This document shows, one piece after another, positions 26,744 to 34,479 of a stretch of DNA of 64,000 nucleotides. The notes under the pieces were generated by a model. The model had not been told where the DNA came from, did not search any database, and worked only from the letters and a program-made list of their open reading frames with translations. Made by a program: the position numbers and the translations under genes. This stretch comes from Lachnospiraceae bacterium JC7. Lineage in GTDB: Bacteria > Bacillota > Clostridia > Lachnospirales > Lachnospiraceae. The stretch spans positions 124,001-188,000 of the forward strand of contig ALYD01000001.1 in the NCBI GenBank assembly GCA_000513555.1. Reading direction: 5' to 3'. Positions within the stretch are counted from its first letter, which is position 1. Every line of letters begins with the position of its first letter.

Positions 26744-27505
26744 TCAATTGTGTATTTTTATAAGATCCTTCACTACTTCTCCGGCTATGATAAGACCTGC
26801 TACAGATGGTACAAAAGCTACGCTTCCGGGAGTTGCCCTGCGCTTTGCGGATCCTGGTTCTGCCTCCGGAGCGCATAGGTTGTCAGCTCCGCTATTAAAA
26901 GACTTCTCTTCCATTGGCTTCATAGCCTGCTCTTCAGAGTATACAACCTTCAGTTTCCTGACACCACGTTTTTTGAGTTCATGCCTCATAACCTTTGCCA
27001 GGGGACACACATTTGTCTTATAAATATCCGCCACCTTGAAAGCGCTGGGATCCAGCTTGTTACCGGCACCCATTGAACTGATGATGGGTACGCCCTTCTC
27101 TTTGCATTTCATAACAAGCTCTATTTTTGCAGTGACCGTGTCAACGGCATCCACTACATAATCATACTCTTCAAAGGGGAATTTATCTGCGTTTTCAGGC
27201 AGGAAAAAACAATTATGTATATTTACTTCCACATCGGGGTTGATGTCCAACATTCGTTCCTTCATAACTTCAGTCTTGTATCTTCCCAATGTCTTTCTTG
27301 TTGCTATTATCTGCCGGTTAAGATTCGAAAGACATACTTTGTCATCGTCGATCAGATCAAAATGTCCCACACCGCTTCTGACAAGCGCCTCGCAGACGAA
27401 GCCGCCTACTCCGCCTATGCCAAATACGGCAACTCTTGAATTCTTTAATTTTTCCATCGAATCAGCACCCAATAACAGTCGGGTCCTGGTAAATTGATCT
27501 GACAT
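26744..27505 (-). CDS. tcdA: tRNA threonylcarbamoyladenosine dehydratase
   Basis: E1-like (ThiF/MoeB) enzyme that cyclises t6A to ct6A at tRNA position 37 using ATP. Opening R-T-R-L-L-L-G-A-D and the nucleotide loop V-F-G-I-G-G-V-G-G-F, N-L-N-R-Q-I and D-A-V-D-T-V-T-A-K are typical of TcdA rather than MoeB/ThiF (no C-x-x-C pairs, no sulfur-carrier neighbours). 253 residues; GGAAGAGG precedes the ATG. Confidence 0.88.
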   Translation of the reverse strand: MSDQFTRTRLLLGADSMEKLKNSRVAVFGIGGVGGFVCEALVRSGVGHFDLIDDDKVCLSNLNRQIIATRKTLGRYKTEVMKERMLDINPDVEVNIHNCFFLPENADKFPFEEYDYVVDAVDTVTAKIELVMKCKEKGVPIISSMGAGNKLDPSAFKVADIYKTNVCPLAKVMRHELKKRGVRKLKVVYSEEQAMKPMEEKSFNSGADNLCAPEAEPGSAKRRATPGSVAFVPSVAGLIIAGEVVKDLIKIHN

Positions 27506-27551
27506 GATTTGCCTCTTCCTTGTTGTATGTATCTGTTTTTATTAAACAAAA

Positions 27552-27582
27552 AACCCTCGAAAACTCAATGTTTTCAAGGGTT
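27552..27582 (-). terminator. Terminator of tRNA-Leu
   Basis: Minus strand stem AACCCTTGAAAAC/GTTTTCGAGGGTT (one G-U), loop of 5, then TTTTTTG; 6 bases after the tRNA end. Confidence 0.9.
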
Positions 27583-27588
27583 ATTTAT

Positions 27589-27671
27589 GCGGAGGATGGG
27601 ACTTGAACCCACACGTCCTACCGGACACAAGATCCTTAGTCTTGCCTGTCTGCCAATTTCAGCACCTCCGC
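27589..27671 (-). tRNA. tRNA-Leu(AAG)
   Basis: 83 nt, acceptor GCGGAGG/CCTCCGC, anticodon stem CAAGA/TCTTG around loop CTAAGGA giving anticodon AAG (codon CUU), long class II variable arm, T-loop GGTTCAAGTCC. No CCA encoded. Confidence 0.93.
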
Positions 27672-27683
27672 GCGACATGAAGT

Positions 27684-27712
27684 ATATTAGCACGATGAAA
27701 ATGTTTTGGCAA
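27684..27712 (-). promoter_or_regulatory. Promoter of tRNA-Leu
   Basis: Minus strand -35 TTGCCA (27707-27712), 17-base spacer, -10 TAATAT (27684-27689). Confidence 0.75.
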
Positions 27713-27739
27713 GCATAAATTTATTTTTTTATAAAAAAG

Positions 27740-27773
27740 CTGAATGCGATACCTTTACAGGTAAAGCATCCAG
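27740..27773 (-). terminator. Terminator of the PIN-like gene
   Basis: Minus strand CTGGATGC...GCATTCAG stem with inner TTACC/GGTA pairs, then TTTTTTAT; 9 bases after the stop. Confidence 0.85.
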
Positions 27774-27782
27774 CCCGTTAAA

Positions 27783-29771
27783 TCATTCGCTTACTGCTTT
27801 TTCAGCCGCCTTTTCAGCTGCTTTTCTCTTTTTTATCTCTTCCTGAACTGTCTTTTTGCTGGCATCATATACGGCACGACCCTCTTCTTTTCCGTAAGCC
27901 TTCACGAGGCGTACATAGTAAGTGTGAAGGGTGTTGGCTGTAAGACCGTACTTTTCTACAGCTTCCTGAGGAGCTACTGCTGGTGCCTTGGGCTGTTCAG
28001 TCGCATCACCTGATTCTGTACCGGCGTTCTCTGAAGCCTTGGACTTTCTGCCTGTACGGGACTTTTTAGGTTTCTCCTCTGCTGATTCATCTGCAGAAGT
28101 CTTTTTCGTTCTTGACTGTCTTTTAGACTTCTTTTCAGCTGACTGTTTTTCGTCCGCATCGGCAGCTTTCTTTGCACCTTTTCTTCCGGCCTTTCCGGCA
28201 GTCTTCTTTGTGCTTTCATCAGCCTCAGTTGTTTCTTCGGCAGCTGTCAATGCTTCTGCATCCTGAGCTGTGGCTTCGCCTGATGTTTCTTCAACGGCAG
28301 CTTCTTTGACTGCTTTCTTTCTTGCAGTTCTTCTCTTTGAAGCACTCTTTCTGGCACCTGACTTTCTTGCAGTTTTCTTCCTGCCTGATGCAGTCTCATC
28401 ATCAGTGCCGGAAGTTGTATCCTCAGAAAGGATATTTTCTGCTCCGGAAGATTCGGAATCAGCTGTTTCTGTTTCGACCTTTTCTGTTATTTCTGCAGTG
28501 GCATTAACGTCTGATGCCACAGTCTCAGTGAGATCATCAGATGCCTGACCGGCTGAAACTGCAGAAGTTTCTGATGCTTCGTTAAGTTCCTGAACCGGAG
28601 CTGTGTTATCCTCGCCCACCTTCTTCATGGATCGTGAAACAGGGTCATATACGAACTGAACGCGGTTCGGATCGTATTTAGGCTCAGACTTCGCAACTGC
28701 AGTCTTCTGTTCAGGTCTTATGATGATGGCTGTCTTCTCAGGCTCAGACTTTATGATAGGATTCTTTGATTCGGCCTGTTCCTCTTTGATTCGGCCTTCC
28801 TGATCCGGTTTCACTGAGCGGGAATCCTCAGGCTTTGCAGTTTCCTGACGTGGATTTTCTGAACGGTCATTCTCTGCCTTCGAAATATCCTGACGGGAAT
28901 TTCCTGAAGAAGCATCCTCGAAATCCCTTCTCTGTCTGTTCCTGTTTCTGTCTCTCTGATTTCTGGAACCATCTCTTCGGCGGTCATCGCGTCGGCTTCT
29001 GTTCTGTGATTCAGACTCTTCCGATGAATCGGAAAAACCGTTGATATCCGCTGTCTGCTCCTTTTTATGATCCCTTCTGTCTTCTCTGAAAGGCTCTGTT
29101 TTTGCAGCTTCCTTATCATGTGAGAATCGGGATTCTGAGTAATTGGCCTCGGGAACTCTTCCGAAAGGCATCTCCTTCATCTGCTTCACGAGCTGATCGG
29201 CAGGTGTCTCAAACATCAGAGGATTCGGTATAAGAGAAGCCGGCTCTGAAACCTCGGTAAAGTGAATGTTTCTGTTTCTTCTTCTCTGGTTGGCCTTACT
29301 GAGTGTAGGTCTCGTAGGGATAGTGTTCATAGTGGCGAAGGACTCCACCAGTGTTGCCTTCTGGGCACGTTCCTTACATAAGCTTATACGCTCATCATCA
29401 TTCTTTTCTGAGCTGAGGAAGCATTCCTTTATGGTCTCGCCGAGCAGTATCTCAGCACCTCTCAGGCTGTGCCAGAAATCACGAACTGCGGCATAGCCCT
29501 TGTCTTTGGAAACTATACATATCTTCTCACCGGATTCGAGGAACATACCGGTGGTGGAGGCAATGTACATATCGAGAGCATTGCTATGCTGCTTGAGAAG
29601 CTTTACGAGGCTTACATGTACATTTCTCTTTTTAAGGTCTGTGACCATGCCCTTGGTAACTGCGCTGTTCTCGTCGCTGTAATACATCACCAGGGTGTCA
29701 CTGTCGTTAAGGTACTCGTATCCATCAAGACCGGATACATGGGTGTTTTCAAAATCAACTAAAATAATCAC
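27783..29771 (-). CDS. PIN/NYN-like nuclease-fold protein with long disordered tail
   Basis: Residues 1-125 look like a PIN-like/NYN RNase fold: acidic positions in I-L-V-D-F-E-N, in N-A-L-D-M-Y-I-A-S and in I-V-S-K-D-K-G-Y are spaced as in the family. Residues 150-600 are low-complexity: R/D/N-rich around 240-300, Glu/Ser/Thr-rich, then Lys/Ala/Arg-rich runs resembling histone H1 tails (A-R-K-S-G-A-R-K-S-A-S-K-R-R). A conserved-looking helical piece ends the protein (Y-G-L-T-A-N-T-L-H-T-Y-Y-V-R-L). Start is GTG with GGAG 7 bases upstream. An RNA-binding or RNA-cleaving role is inference; no activity is established. Confidence 0.7.
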   Translation of the reverse strand: MIILVDFENTHVSGLDGYEYLNDSDTLVMYYSDENSAVTKGMVTDLKKRNVHVSLVKLLKQHSNALDMYIASTTGMFLESGEKICIVSKDKGYAAVRDFWHSLRGAEILLGETIKECFLSSEKNDDERISLCKERAQKATLVESFATMNTIPTRPTLSKANQRRRNRNIHFTEVSEPASLIPNPLMFETPADQLVKQMKEMPFGRVPEANYSESRFSHDKEAAKTEPFREDRRDHKKEQTADINGFSDSSEESESQNRSRRDDRRRDGSRNQRDRNRNRQRRDFEDASSGNSRQDISKAENDRSENPRQETAKPEDSRSVKPDQEGRIKEEQAESKNPIIKSEPEKTAIIIRPEQKTAVAKSEPKYDPNRVQFVYDPVSRSMKKVGEDNTAPVQELNEASETSAVSAGQASDDLTETVASDVNATAEITEKVETETADSESSGAENILSEDTTSGTDDETASGRKKTARKSGARKSASKRRTARKKAVKEAAVEETSGEATAQDAEALTAAEETTEADESTKKTAGKAGRKGAKKAADADEKQSAEKKSKRQSRTKKTSADESAEEKPKKSRTGRKSKASENAGTESGDATEQPKAPAVAPQEAVEKYGLTANTLHTYYVRLVKAYGKEEGRAVYDASKKTVQEEIKKRKAAEKAAEKAVSE

Positions 29772-29855
29772 GAGATTTCTCCTGTAAATCCGGGCATTTA
29801 TGCCCTCTAACTAGTATATCTGTGAAAGCGCGATATCTTCGTACTTTCGGAGTGG

Positions 29856-31013
29856 TTAGAAATCATCGTCATCCATATCGTCATAGGGATCGTATTCATC
29901 GTCTTCGTAGTTTGATCCAAAGGAATCACGCGGACGGTATCTGCCAACGATAAAGCCGGTCTCATCAAGAGGCTTCGGAACATTATCCGCTGTGCAATAT
30001 ACGATTTCGGAAATCATGGCGATCTTTTTTCTGGAAACATTACGGTCCGGAATGATGACCAGGTCTCCTACATTGAGAGTGTCATCAAGGGTGCGGAAGT
30101 AATGGCTTCTGCCTCTTGTGTCTGATACGAAAAGGTATATGAACTCGCCGTTTTTTACACCATGCTTATACAGGTTCTCGTCAAAAAGAGGTCCGTAGAG
30201 ACCAAAGAACGCCATGGTGTCGTGGAGGTCATCCAGAAGCTCACGCCAGTCATCGGGTATACCGGAACGGTCATAGGTTCTTTTGAAGCTCACATTTCGT
30301 CCGTTGCGATAGAACAATCGCACTGAAATGGAAGCCTGATGATGATCTGCGTGTTCAAAAGGCCGCTTTCCGAAATCAAGGAAATATCTCTCACAGTTAC
30401 CCAACAGATAATCGATGATTTCAGGTACACTGTACTCATGCTTTACTGAAGTGTGATCGTTCGGAAACTGTACGTAACGGAGCATGCCCTCTTTTCTGTC
30501 AAGAGAAAGGGTCTCCTTGTAAGGTACGGCTCTTTTTACAGGCTTACGGCTTATGGCATCATATCCCTCTAAAATGTGTGTGTCATGGAAATCAATGTCC
30601 ATGTGCGAGAGACCGTTGAGATGCACTGACTGGGACTCATTCACCAGATTGTTGATGAGGTCCATAAAGGTCTTCCAGTTTTTCGGATAAGCATCATTGC
30701 CGCTGAAGGAAAGGGTTTCGCCACCCACTTCCTTATAGATGAGGCCCCAATGAGCTTTCATATGAGAAAAATGTTTACCTGTATCCGCCTGCGCCTTTTC
30801 GTAATGATCCTTCCAGCGATATACATGAATATCCTGAAGTTTGGAAAGAAAGTCATCTGCTATGCTTTTGGGAACCTTTACGATGATACTCGGATCAGTA
30901 TCCAGTGGAGAACGGTCATATGAGTAGCGTAACTTGCCATTCTGAGTCCATATGTTGATGGAACTCTCACCTACACCGAATCCATCCATACGGAGTTTAA
31001 GAAGCTCGAGCAT
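29856..31013 (-). CDS. Conserved hypothetical protein with internal duplication
   Basis: 385 residues, no signal peptide or membrane segment; I do not recognise the family. Two halves share a pattern: strands rich in Ser/Tyr/Phe, a Y-D-R-S motif (Y-D-R-S-P near 30; Y-D-R-S-G near 235), then a P-x-x-W-x-x-(F/L)-x-D-L helix (P-K-N-W-K-T-F-M-D-L and P-D-D-W-R-E-L-L-D-D-L). The C-terminus carries an SH3-like strand region (G-D-L-V-I-I-P-D-R-N) and an Asp/Tyr-rich acidic tail. AGGAGG precedes MLELLKL; an upstream ATG at 31034 overlaps that site. Next to the PIN-like gene, 84 bases upstream. Confidence 0.7.
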   Translation of the reverse strand: MLELLKLRMDGFGVGESSINIWTQNGKLRYSYDRSPLDTDPSIIVKVPKSIADDFLSKLQDIHVYRWKDHYEKAQADTGKHFSHMKAHWGLIYKEVGGETLSFSGNDAYPKNWKTFMDLINNLVNESQSVHLNGLSHMDIDFHDTHILEGYDAISRKPVKRAVPYKETLSLDRKEGMLRYVQFPNDHTSVKHEYSVPEIIDYLLGNCERYFLDFGKRPFEHADHHQASISVRLFYRNGRNVSFKRTYDRSGIPDDWRELLDDLHDTMAFFGLYGPLFDENLYKHGVKNGEFIYLFVSDTRGRSHYFRTLDDTLNVGDLVIIPDRNVSRKKIAMISEIVYCTADNVPKPLDETGFIVGRYRPRDSFGSNYEDDEYDPYDDMDDDDF

Positions 31014-31056
31014 AACGTAACCTCCTTTCTTCAAATTCTATTTAATTATAACAAAA

Positions 31057-31080
31057 AAACCGGTTCATTTGAACCGGTTT
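31057..31080 (-). terminator. Terminator of tRNA-Ser
   Basis: Perfect 10-bp stem AAACCGGTTC, 4-base loop, T7 on the minus strand. Confidence 0.92.
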
Positions 31081-31087
31081 CTAGAGC

Positions 31088-31171
31088 GACGAGGATGAGA
31101 CTCGAACTCACAACCCGTAAAACGGGCACCAACTTTCCAGGCTGGCCGACTACCAATTATCACACCTCGTC
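31088..31171 (-). tRNA. tRNA-Ser(GGA)
   Basis: 84 nt, acceptor GACGAGG/CCTCGTC, anticodon loop CTGGAAA (anticodon GGA, codons UCC/UCU), long variable arm with CCCG/CGGG stem, T-loop GTTCGAGTC. No CCA encoded. Confidence 0.93.
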
Positions 31172-31184
31172 ATAAAGCCTCATA

Positions 31185-31213
31185 ATAATATCAAATGGAG
31201 TGATGCTCGTCAA
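31185..31213 (-). promoter_or_regulatory. Promoter of tRNA-Ser
   Basis: Minus strand -35 TTGACG (31208-31213), 17-base spacer, -10 TATTAT (31185-31190). Confidence 0.78.
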
Positions 31214-31235
31214 GAGGTTTTTCGTATTCGACTTT

Positions 31236-33137
31236 TTACTTTCCCTGAGCCTGTATCCTCTCGTTAAGATCTGAGAGGTACTCCCAGCGGTCCATTTTCT
31301 CTGCAAGGAAGGTTTCCAGTTCTTCCTTCTCCTTCGTAAGCTCGTTAAGCTTTATGAAATCATTGGAGTACTTGAGTATCGCCGAATCTATCTCGGCGAT
31401 CTTGTTTTCTGCCGTCTCGATATCTGACTCAATGGTCTCCCATTCTCTTGCTTCCTTGTAGCTCATGCGGAGGCTCTTTCGACTGTGGTCACGTCGTGTG
31501 AGCTCTGAGCTTTTGACAACAGTTCCTGTTTCTGCATCCTCCGGATCACCTGAAGAAACAGAACTTCCGGAAGAGGGTGCCGCTTTTCCGACTCCGGAGA
31601 TGGAGCCTGCACTCTGAAAGACACTGTCCATATCAGGATGTCGGCGAAGATACTCGACCTGATAGTCTGTGTAACCGCCCTCGTATTGTGAAATAATACC
31701 GTTACCCTCAAATGAGAAGATGCGGTTCACCACACGGTCAAGGAAATATCTGTCATGGGAAACCGCGATGACGATTCCGTCAAAATGATCCAGATAATTC
31801 TCGAGTATGGTCATGGTGCGAATGTCTAAATCGTTGGTGGGCTCATCCAGAATGAGCACATTGGGGGCTGACATGAGTACACGAAGAAGATAGAGTCTTC
31901 GCTTCTCTCCTCCGCTCAGCTTTTCCACCTTCATGAACTGCTGTGAAGGCGGGAAAAGGAACTTGTCCAGCATGTTGCTGGCGCTGACCAGACCATCGGT
32001 GGTGTGGACATATTCCGCTATGGATGTCATGGCATCGATCACACGCTGATTACCGTCCAGCTCCTCGTTCTCCTGAGAGAAATATCCTATACGGACAGTC
32101 TGACCGATGCGGATCTCACCGCTGTCAGGCTGCTCCCATCCGGTTATCATCTTGATAAGTGTGGACTTTCCTGCGCCGTTCTGACCGATGATTCCCACTC
32201 GGTCGTTACGAAGGAAATTGTAGCTGAAATTCTGTATCAGAGTTTTTTCATCATAGGCCTTGCTTACATCATCGATCTCTATGGTGGATTTACCGAGTCT
32301 TGTCTTTATGGAACTTAACTTAAGCTCCTCTTCCTCTGTGGGACCGTGCATCTGTGACAGCTTTTCGTATCTCTGGAGACGTCCCTTCTGCTTGGTGGTA
32401 CGGGCCTTGGCGCCGCGCATTACCCACTTGAGCTCATTACGGAGGATGTTCTGTCTGGTGCGCTCCTGTGCTCTCGCGATATCCATGCGCTCAGCCTTCA
32501 GCTCCAGATATCCCGCATAATTTGCCTTATAACTGTAAAGCTTACCCTGATCAAGCTCCACTATACGGTCGCAGACAGAATCAAGGAAATATCTGTCATG
32601 GGTAACCATGAGAAGTGAACCGCGGAAGTTCTTGAGATATCCCTCCAGCCACTCGGACATTTCTCCGTCAAGATGGTTCGTAGGCTCATCCAGTATGAGA
32701 AGATCTGCAGTGGAAAGCAGGGTGCTGGCAAGAGCCACTCGCTTTTTCTGACCGCCGGAAAGATTCTTTATCTTCTGTGTGAAATCCTCTTCTCCAAGCT
32801 TCGACAGGAACTTTTTAGCCTCCGCTTCCAGATCCCATACATGCTGCTGTCCCTCGTTGTCATGGATGATAGCTTCGATGATGGTATCCTCAGGATCAAA
32901 TTCAGGAGTCTGGGAAAGGAAACGTACCGCCAGATTTCTTCGTCTGGCGATGCTTCCCTCGTCGGGCTCCTCCAGCCCCGCAACGATTCTGAGAAGTGTG
33001 GATTTACCTGTTCCGTTAATGCCTATGAGTGCTACCTTCTCGCCCTCCAGCATGGAAAAATCCGTATCCTCAAAAATCTTTCTTTCGGTGTAGACCTTGG
33101 ATAAATGTTCTATAGTGATGATATTGTTCTGTGCCAT
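31236..33137 (-). CDS. ABC-F family ATPase (ribosome-associated type)
   Basis: Soluble twin-ATPase protein of the ABC-F family, whose members act on the ribosome (translation factors, antibiotic protection). Two Walker A loops (G-I-N-G-T-G-K-S-T-L-L and G-Q-N-G-A-G-K-S-T-L-I), two signatures (L-S-G-G-Q-K-K-R and L-S-G-G-E-K-R-R), two D-E-P-T-N motifs, an interdomain linker rich in Lys/Arg, a Ser/Gly-rich hinge near 510-550 and a C-terminal coiled coil, like Uup. No membrane partner nearby. Start 3 bases after the MBL stop, with a weak ribosome site. Confidence 0.92.
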   Translation of the reverse strand: MAQNNIITIEHLSKVYTERKIFEDTDFSMLEGEKVALIGINGTGKSTLLRIVAGLEEPDEGSIARRRNLAVRFLSQTPEFDPEDTIIEAIIHDNEGQQHVWDLEAEAKKFLSKLGEEDFTQKIKNLSGGQKKRVALASTLLSTADLLILDEPTNHLDGEMSEWLEGYLKNFRGSLLMVTHDRYFLDSVCDRIVELDQGKLYSYKANYAGYLELKAERMDIARAQERTRQNILRNELKWVMRGAKARTTKQKGRLQRYEKLSQMHGPTEEEELKLSSIKTRLGKSTIEIDDVSKAYDEKTLIQNFSYNFLRNDRVGIIGQNGAGKSTLIKMITGWEQPDSGEIRIGQTVRIGYFSQENEELDGNQRVIDAMTSIAEYVHTTDGLVSASNMLDKFLFPPSQQFMKVEKLSGGEKRRLYLLRVLMSAPNVLILDEPTNDLDIRTMTILENYLDHFDGIVIAVSHDRYFLDRVVNRIFSFEGNGIISQYEGGYTDYQVEYLRRHPDMDSVFQSAGSISGVGKAAPSSGSSVSSGDPEDAETGTVVKSSELTRRDHSRKSLRMSYKEAREWETIESDIETAENKIAEIDSAILKYSNDFIKLNELTKEKEELETFLAEKMDRWEYLSDLNERIQAQGK

Positions 33138-33140
33138 AAA

Positions 33141-34262
33141 TCAGTTAGTGTAACTCCAATAGAATGTCCCTTCTCTCTCTTCTCTTGTGACAAAACCGAG
33201 ATCATAGAGATACTCGAGAAGGCTGTAGGTTTTTGTCATAAACATCTTGTAGATGAAAAATTCAGCTTCGTTTTCAGGCATATGTCTGACATGATAAATG
33301 ATCTCAGCCACTTCCTGAATGGTCATTTCAGAGGTGGCGTCAGGATCGTAGGATTCAGTCTCTTTTTTTCTTATGGACTTCGCCTTCAGAAGGTCTCTTA
33401 CCACCGTCGCTTTATTGAGATAGCTGAAGACAGTCTTGTCAACATCCTTAGGGACATCGGACAGTATCTCCCCATGGGAAGGTATGACTGTCCATGCTGA
33501 ACAGTGCTCCTTTACATAACGAAGCGAATCAAAGAAGCTGAGCAGCAGGCCCTCGTCAGGATAGGTGGTGGCAATTATAGGTGAAATGTCATGAATTATC
33601 TGGTCGGCAGTAAAGAAGATCTGCTTTTCATGATCCATCAGTCCCATCTGGCCATAGGTGTGGCCCTTCAGTGGTGTGGCTTCAAACTCATAATCGCCGT
33701 AGCAGAATCTGTCACCTTCATACACCTCTGTATAAGGAAATCCCCAGATGGCAAGGACCCATTCACCGTGGTGCTGAACCCTGTCGGAAATTTCCATAAA
33801 GGTCTTCCAGACCTGAGGAGTACGTTCAGGGGTGATACCTACTGAATGAAGTACCTTCTTCTGCGCATCAAGTGACTCCTGACTTACTCTGTAGGCAAGG
33901 CAGTCATAGGGATGGCGTTCCTCGGTAGGATTCATGAAAAGACGGGCACCTTTTTCTGCAAATGTCCCGGCGAGACCGCAGTGGTCATGATGCCTGTGAG
34001 TGAGAAAAATGTCAAGGGTATCGATTGAAATACCGAGTTCTTCAAGGGCAGACAAAAGCTTATGAAGGCAGTCCTCGTTCCTGAAGCCGGTGTCTATCAT
34101 GAGGCTTCTTCCTGAATTTATATCAGCCCGCCCCTTGATGATAAATATGTGAATACTGCTTACGCCCTGTTCTACGGTCGTGTCGGATAGATCAACTTTG
34201 TAGATCCCGGGCAGAATTTCCTCTGTAATATGTGTATTTTCCATTTCGATATAAATAAACAT
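33141..34262 (-). CDS. Metallo-beta-lactamase-fold hydrolase
   Basis: Zn-dependent hydrolase fold: L-T-H-R-H-H-D-H-C-G (the H-x-H-x-D-H motif), later G-H-T-Y-G-Q-M-G and F-F-T-A-D-Q-I, then I-P-S-H-G. Followed by a C-terminal helical/winged region of about 80 residues (typical of the LACTB2/glyoxalase-like group). Neither ATG (34262 or 34244) has an evident ribosome site, so the start is uncertain. Directly upstream of ABC-F (3 bases), likely co-transcribed. Substrate unknown. Confidence 0.85.
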   Translation of the reverse strand: MFIYIEMENTHITEEILPGIYKVDLSDTTVEQGVSSIHIFIIKGRADINSGRSLMIDTGFRNEDCLHKLLSALEELGISIDTLDIFLTHRHHDHCGLAGTFAEKGARLFMNPTEERHPYDCLAYRVSQESLDAQKKVLHSVGITPERTPQVWKTFMEISDRVQHHGEWVLAIWGFPYTEVYEGDRFCYGDYEFEATPLKGHTYGQMGLMDHEKQIFFTADQIIHDISPIIATTYPDEGLLLSFFDSLRYVKEHCSAWTVIPSHGEILSDVPKDVDKTVFSYLNKATVVRDLLKAKSIRKKETESYDPDATSEMTIQEVAEIIYHVRHMPENEAEFFIYKMFMTKTYSLLEYLYDLGFVTREEREGTFYWSYTN

Positions 34263-34329
34263 GCCGTATCGGCATCACAAGAATCTTAAGTCTGCATAGT
34301 CTATGACAACAGACTTATACAGTAATAAA

Positions 34330-34351
34330 ACCGCTGGTATCTACCAACGGT
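34330..34351 (-). terminator. Possible second terminator upstream of the MBL gene
   Basis: Minus strand ACCGTTGGTA/TACCAGCGGT hairpin (one G-U) followed by TTTATTA. Located between the flavoenzyme terminator and the MBL gene. Confidence 0.5.
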
Positions 34352-34430
34352 GTAAAATTCAACTAGAGTATACAATGAAGGGTGACGGTATTCAATTAAA
34401 TAACTATGAAAGTTCTATAGTCATTAAAAA

Positions 34431-34454
34431 ACGGTGGAGCCAAGGCTCCACCGT
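34431..34454 (-). terminator. Terminator of the OYE-family flavoenzyme gene
   Basis: Stem ACGGTGGAGCC/GGCTCCACCGT, then TTTTTTA on the minus strand; 25 bases after the stop. Confidence 0.92.
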
Positions 34455-34479
34455 ATCATATTAAAGTACTGAAAAATAT

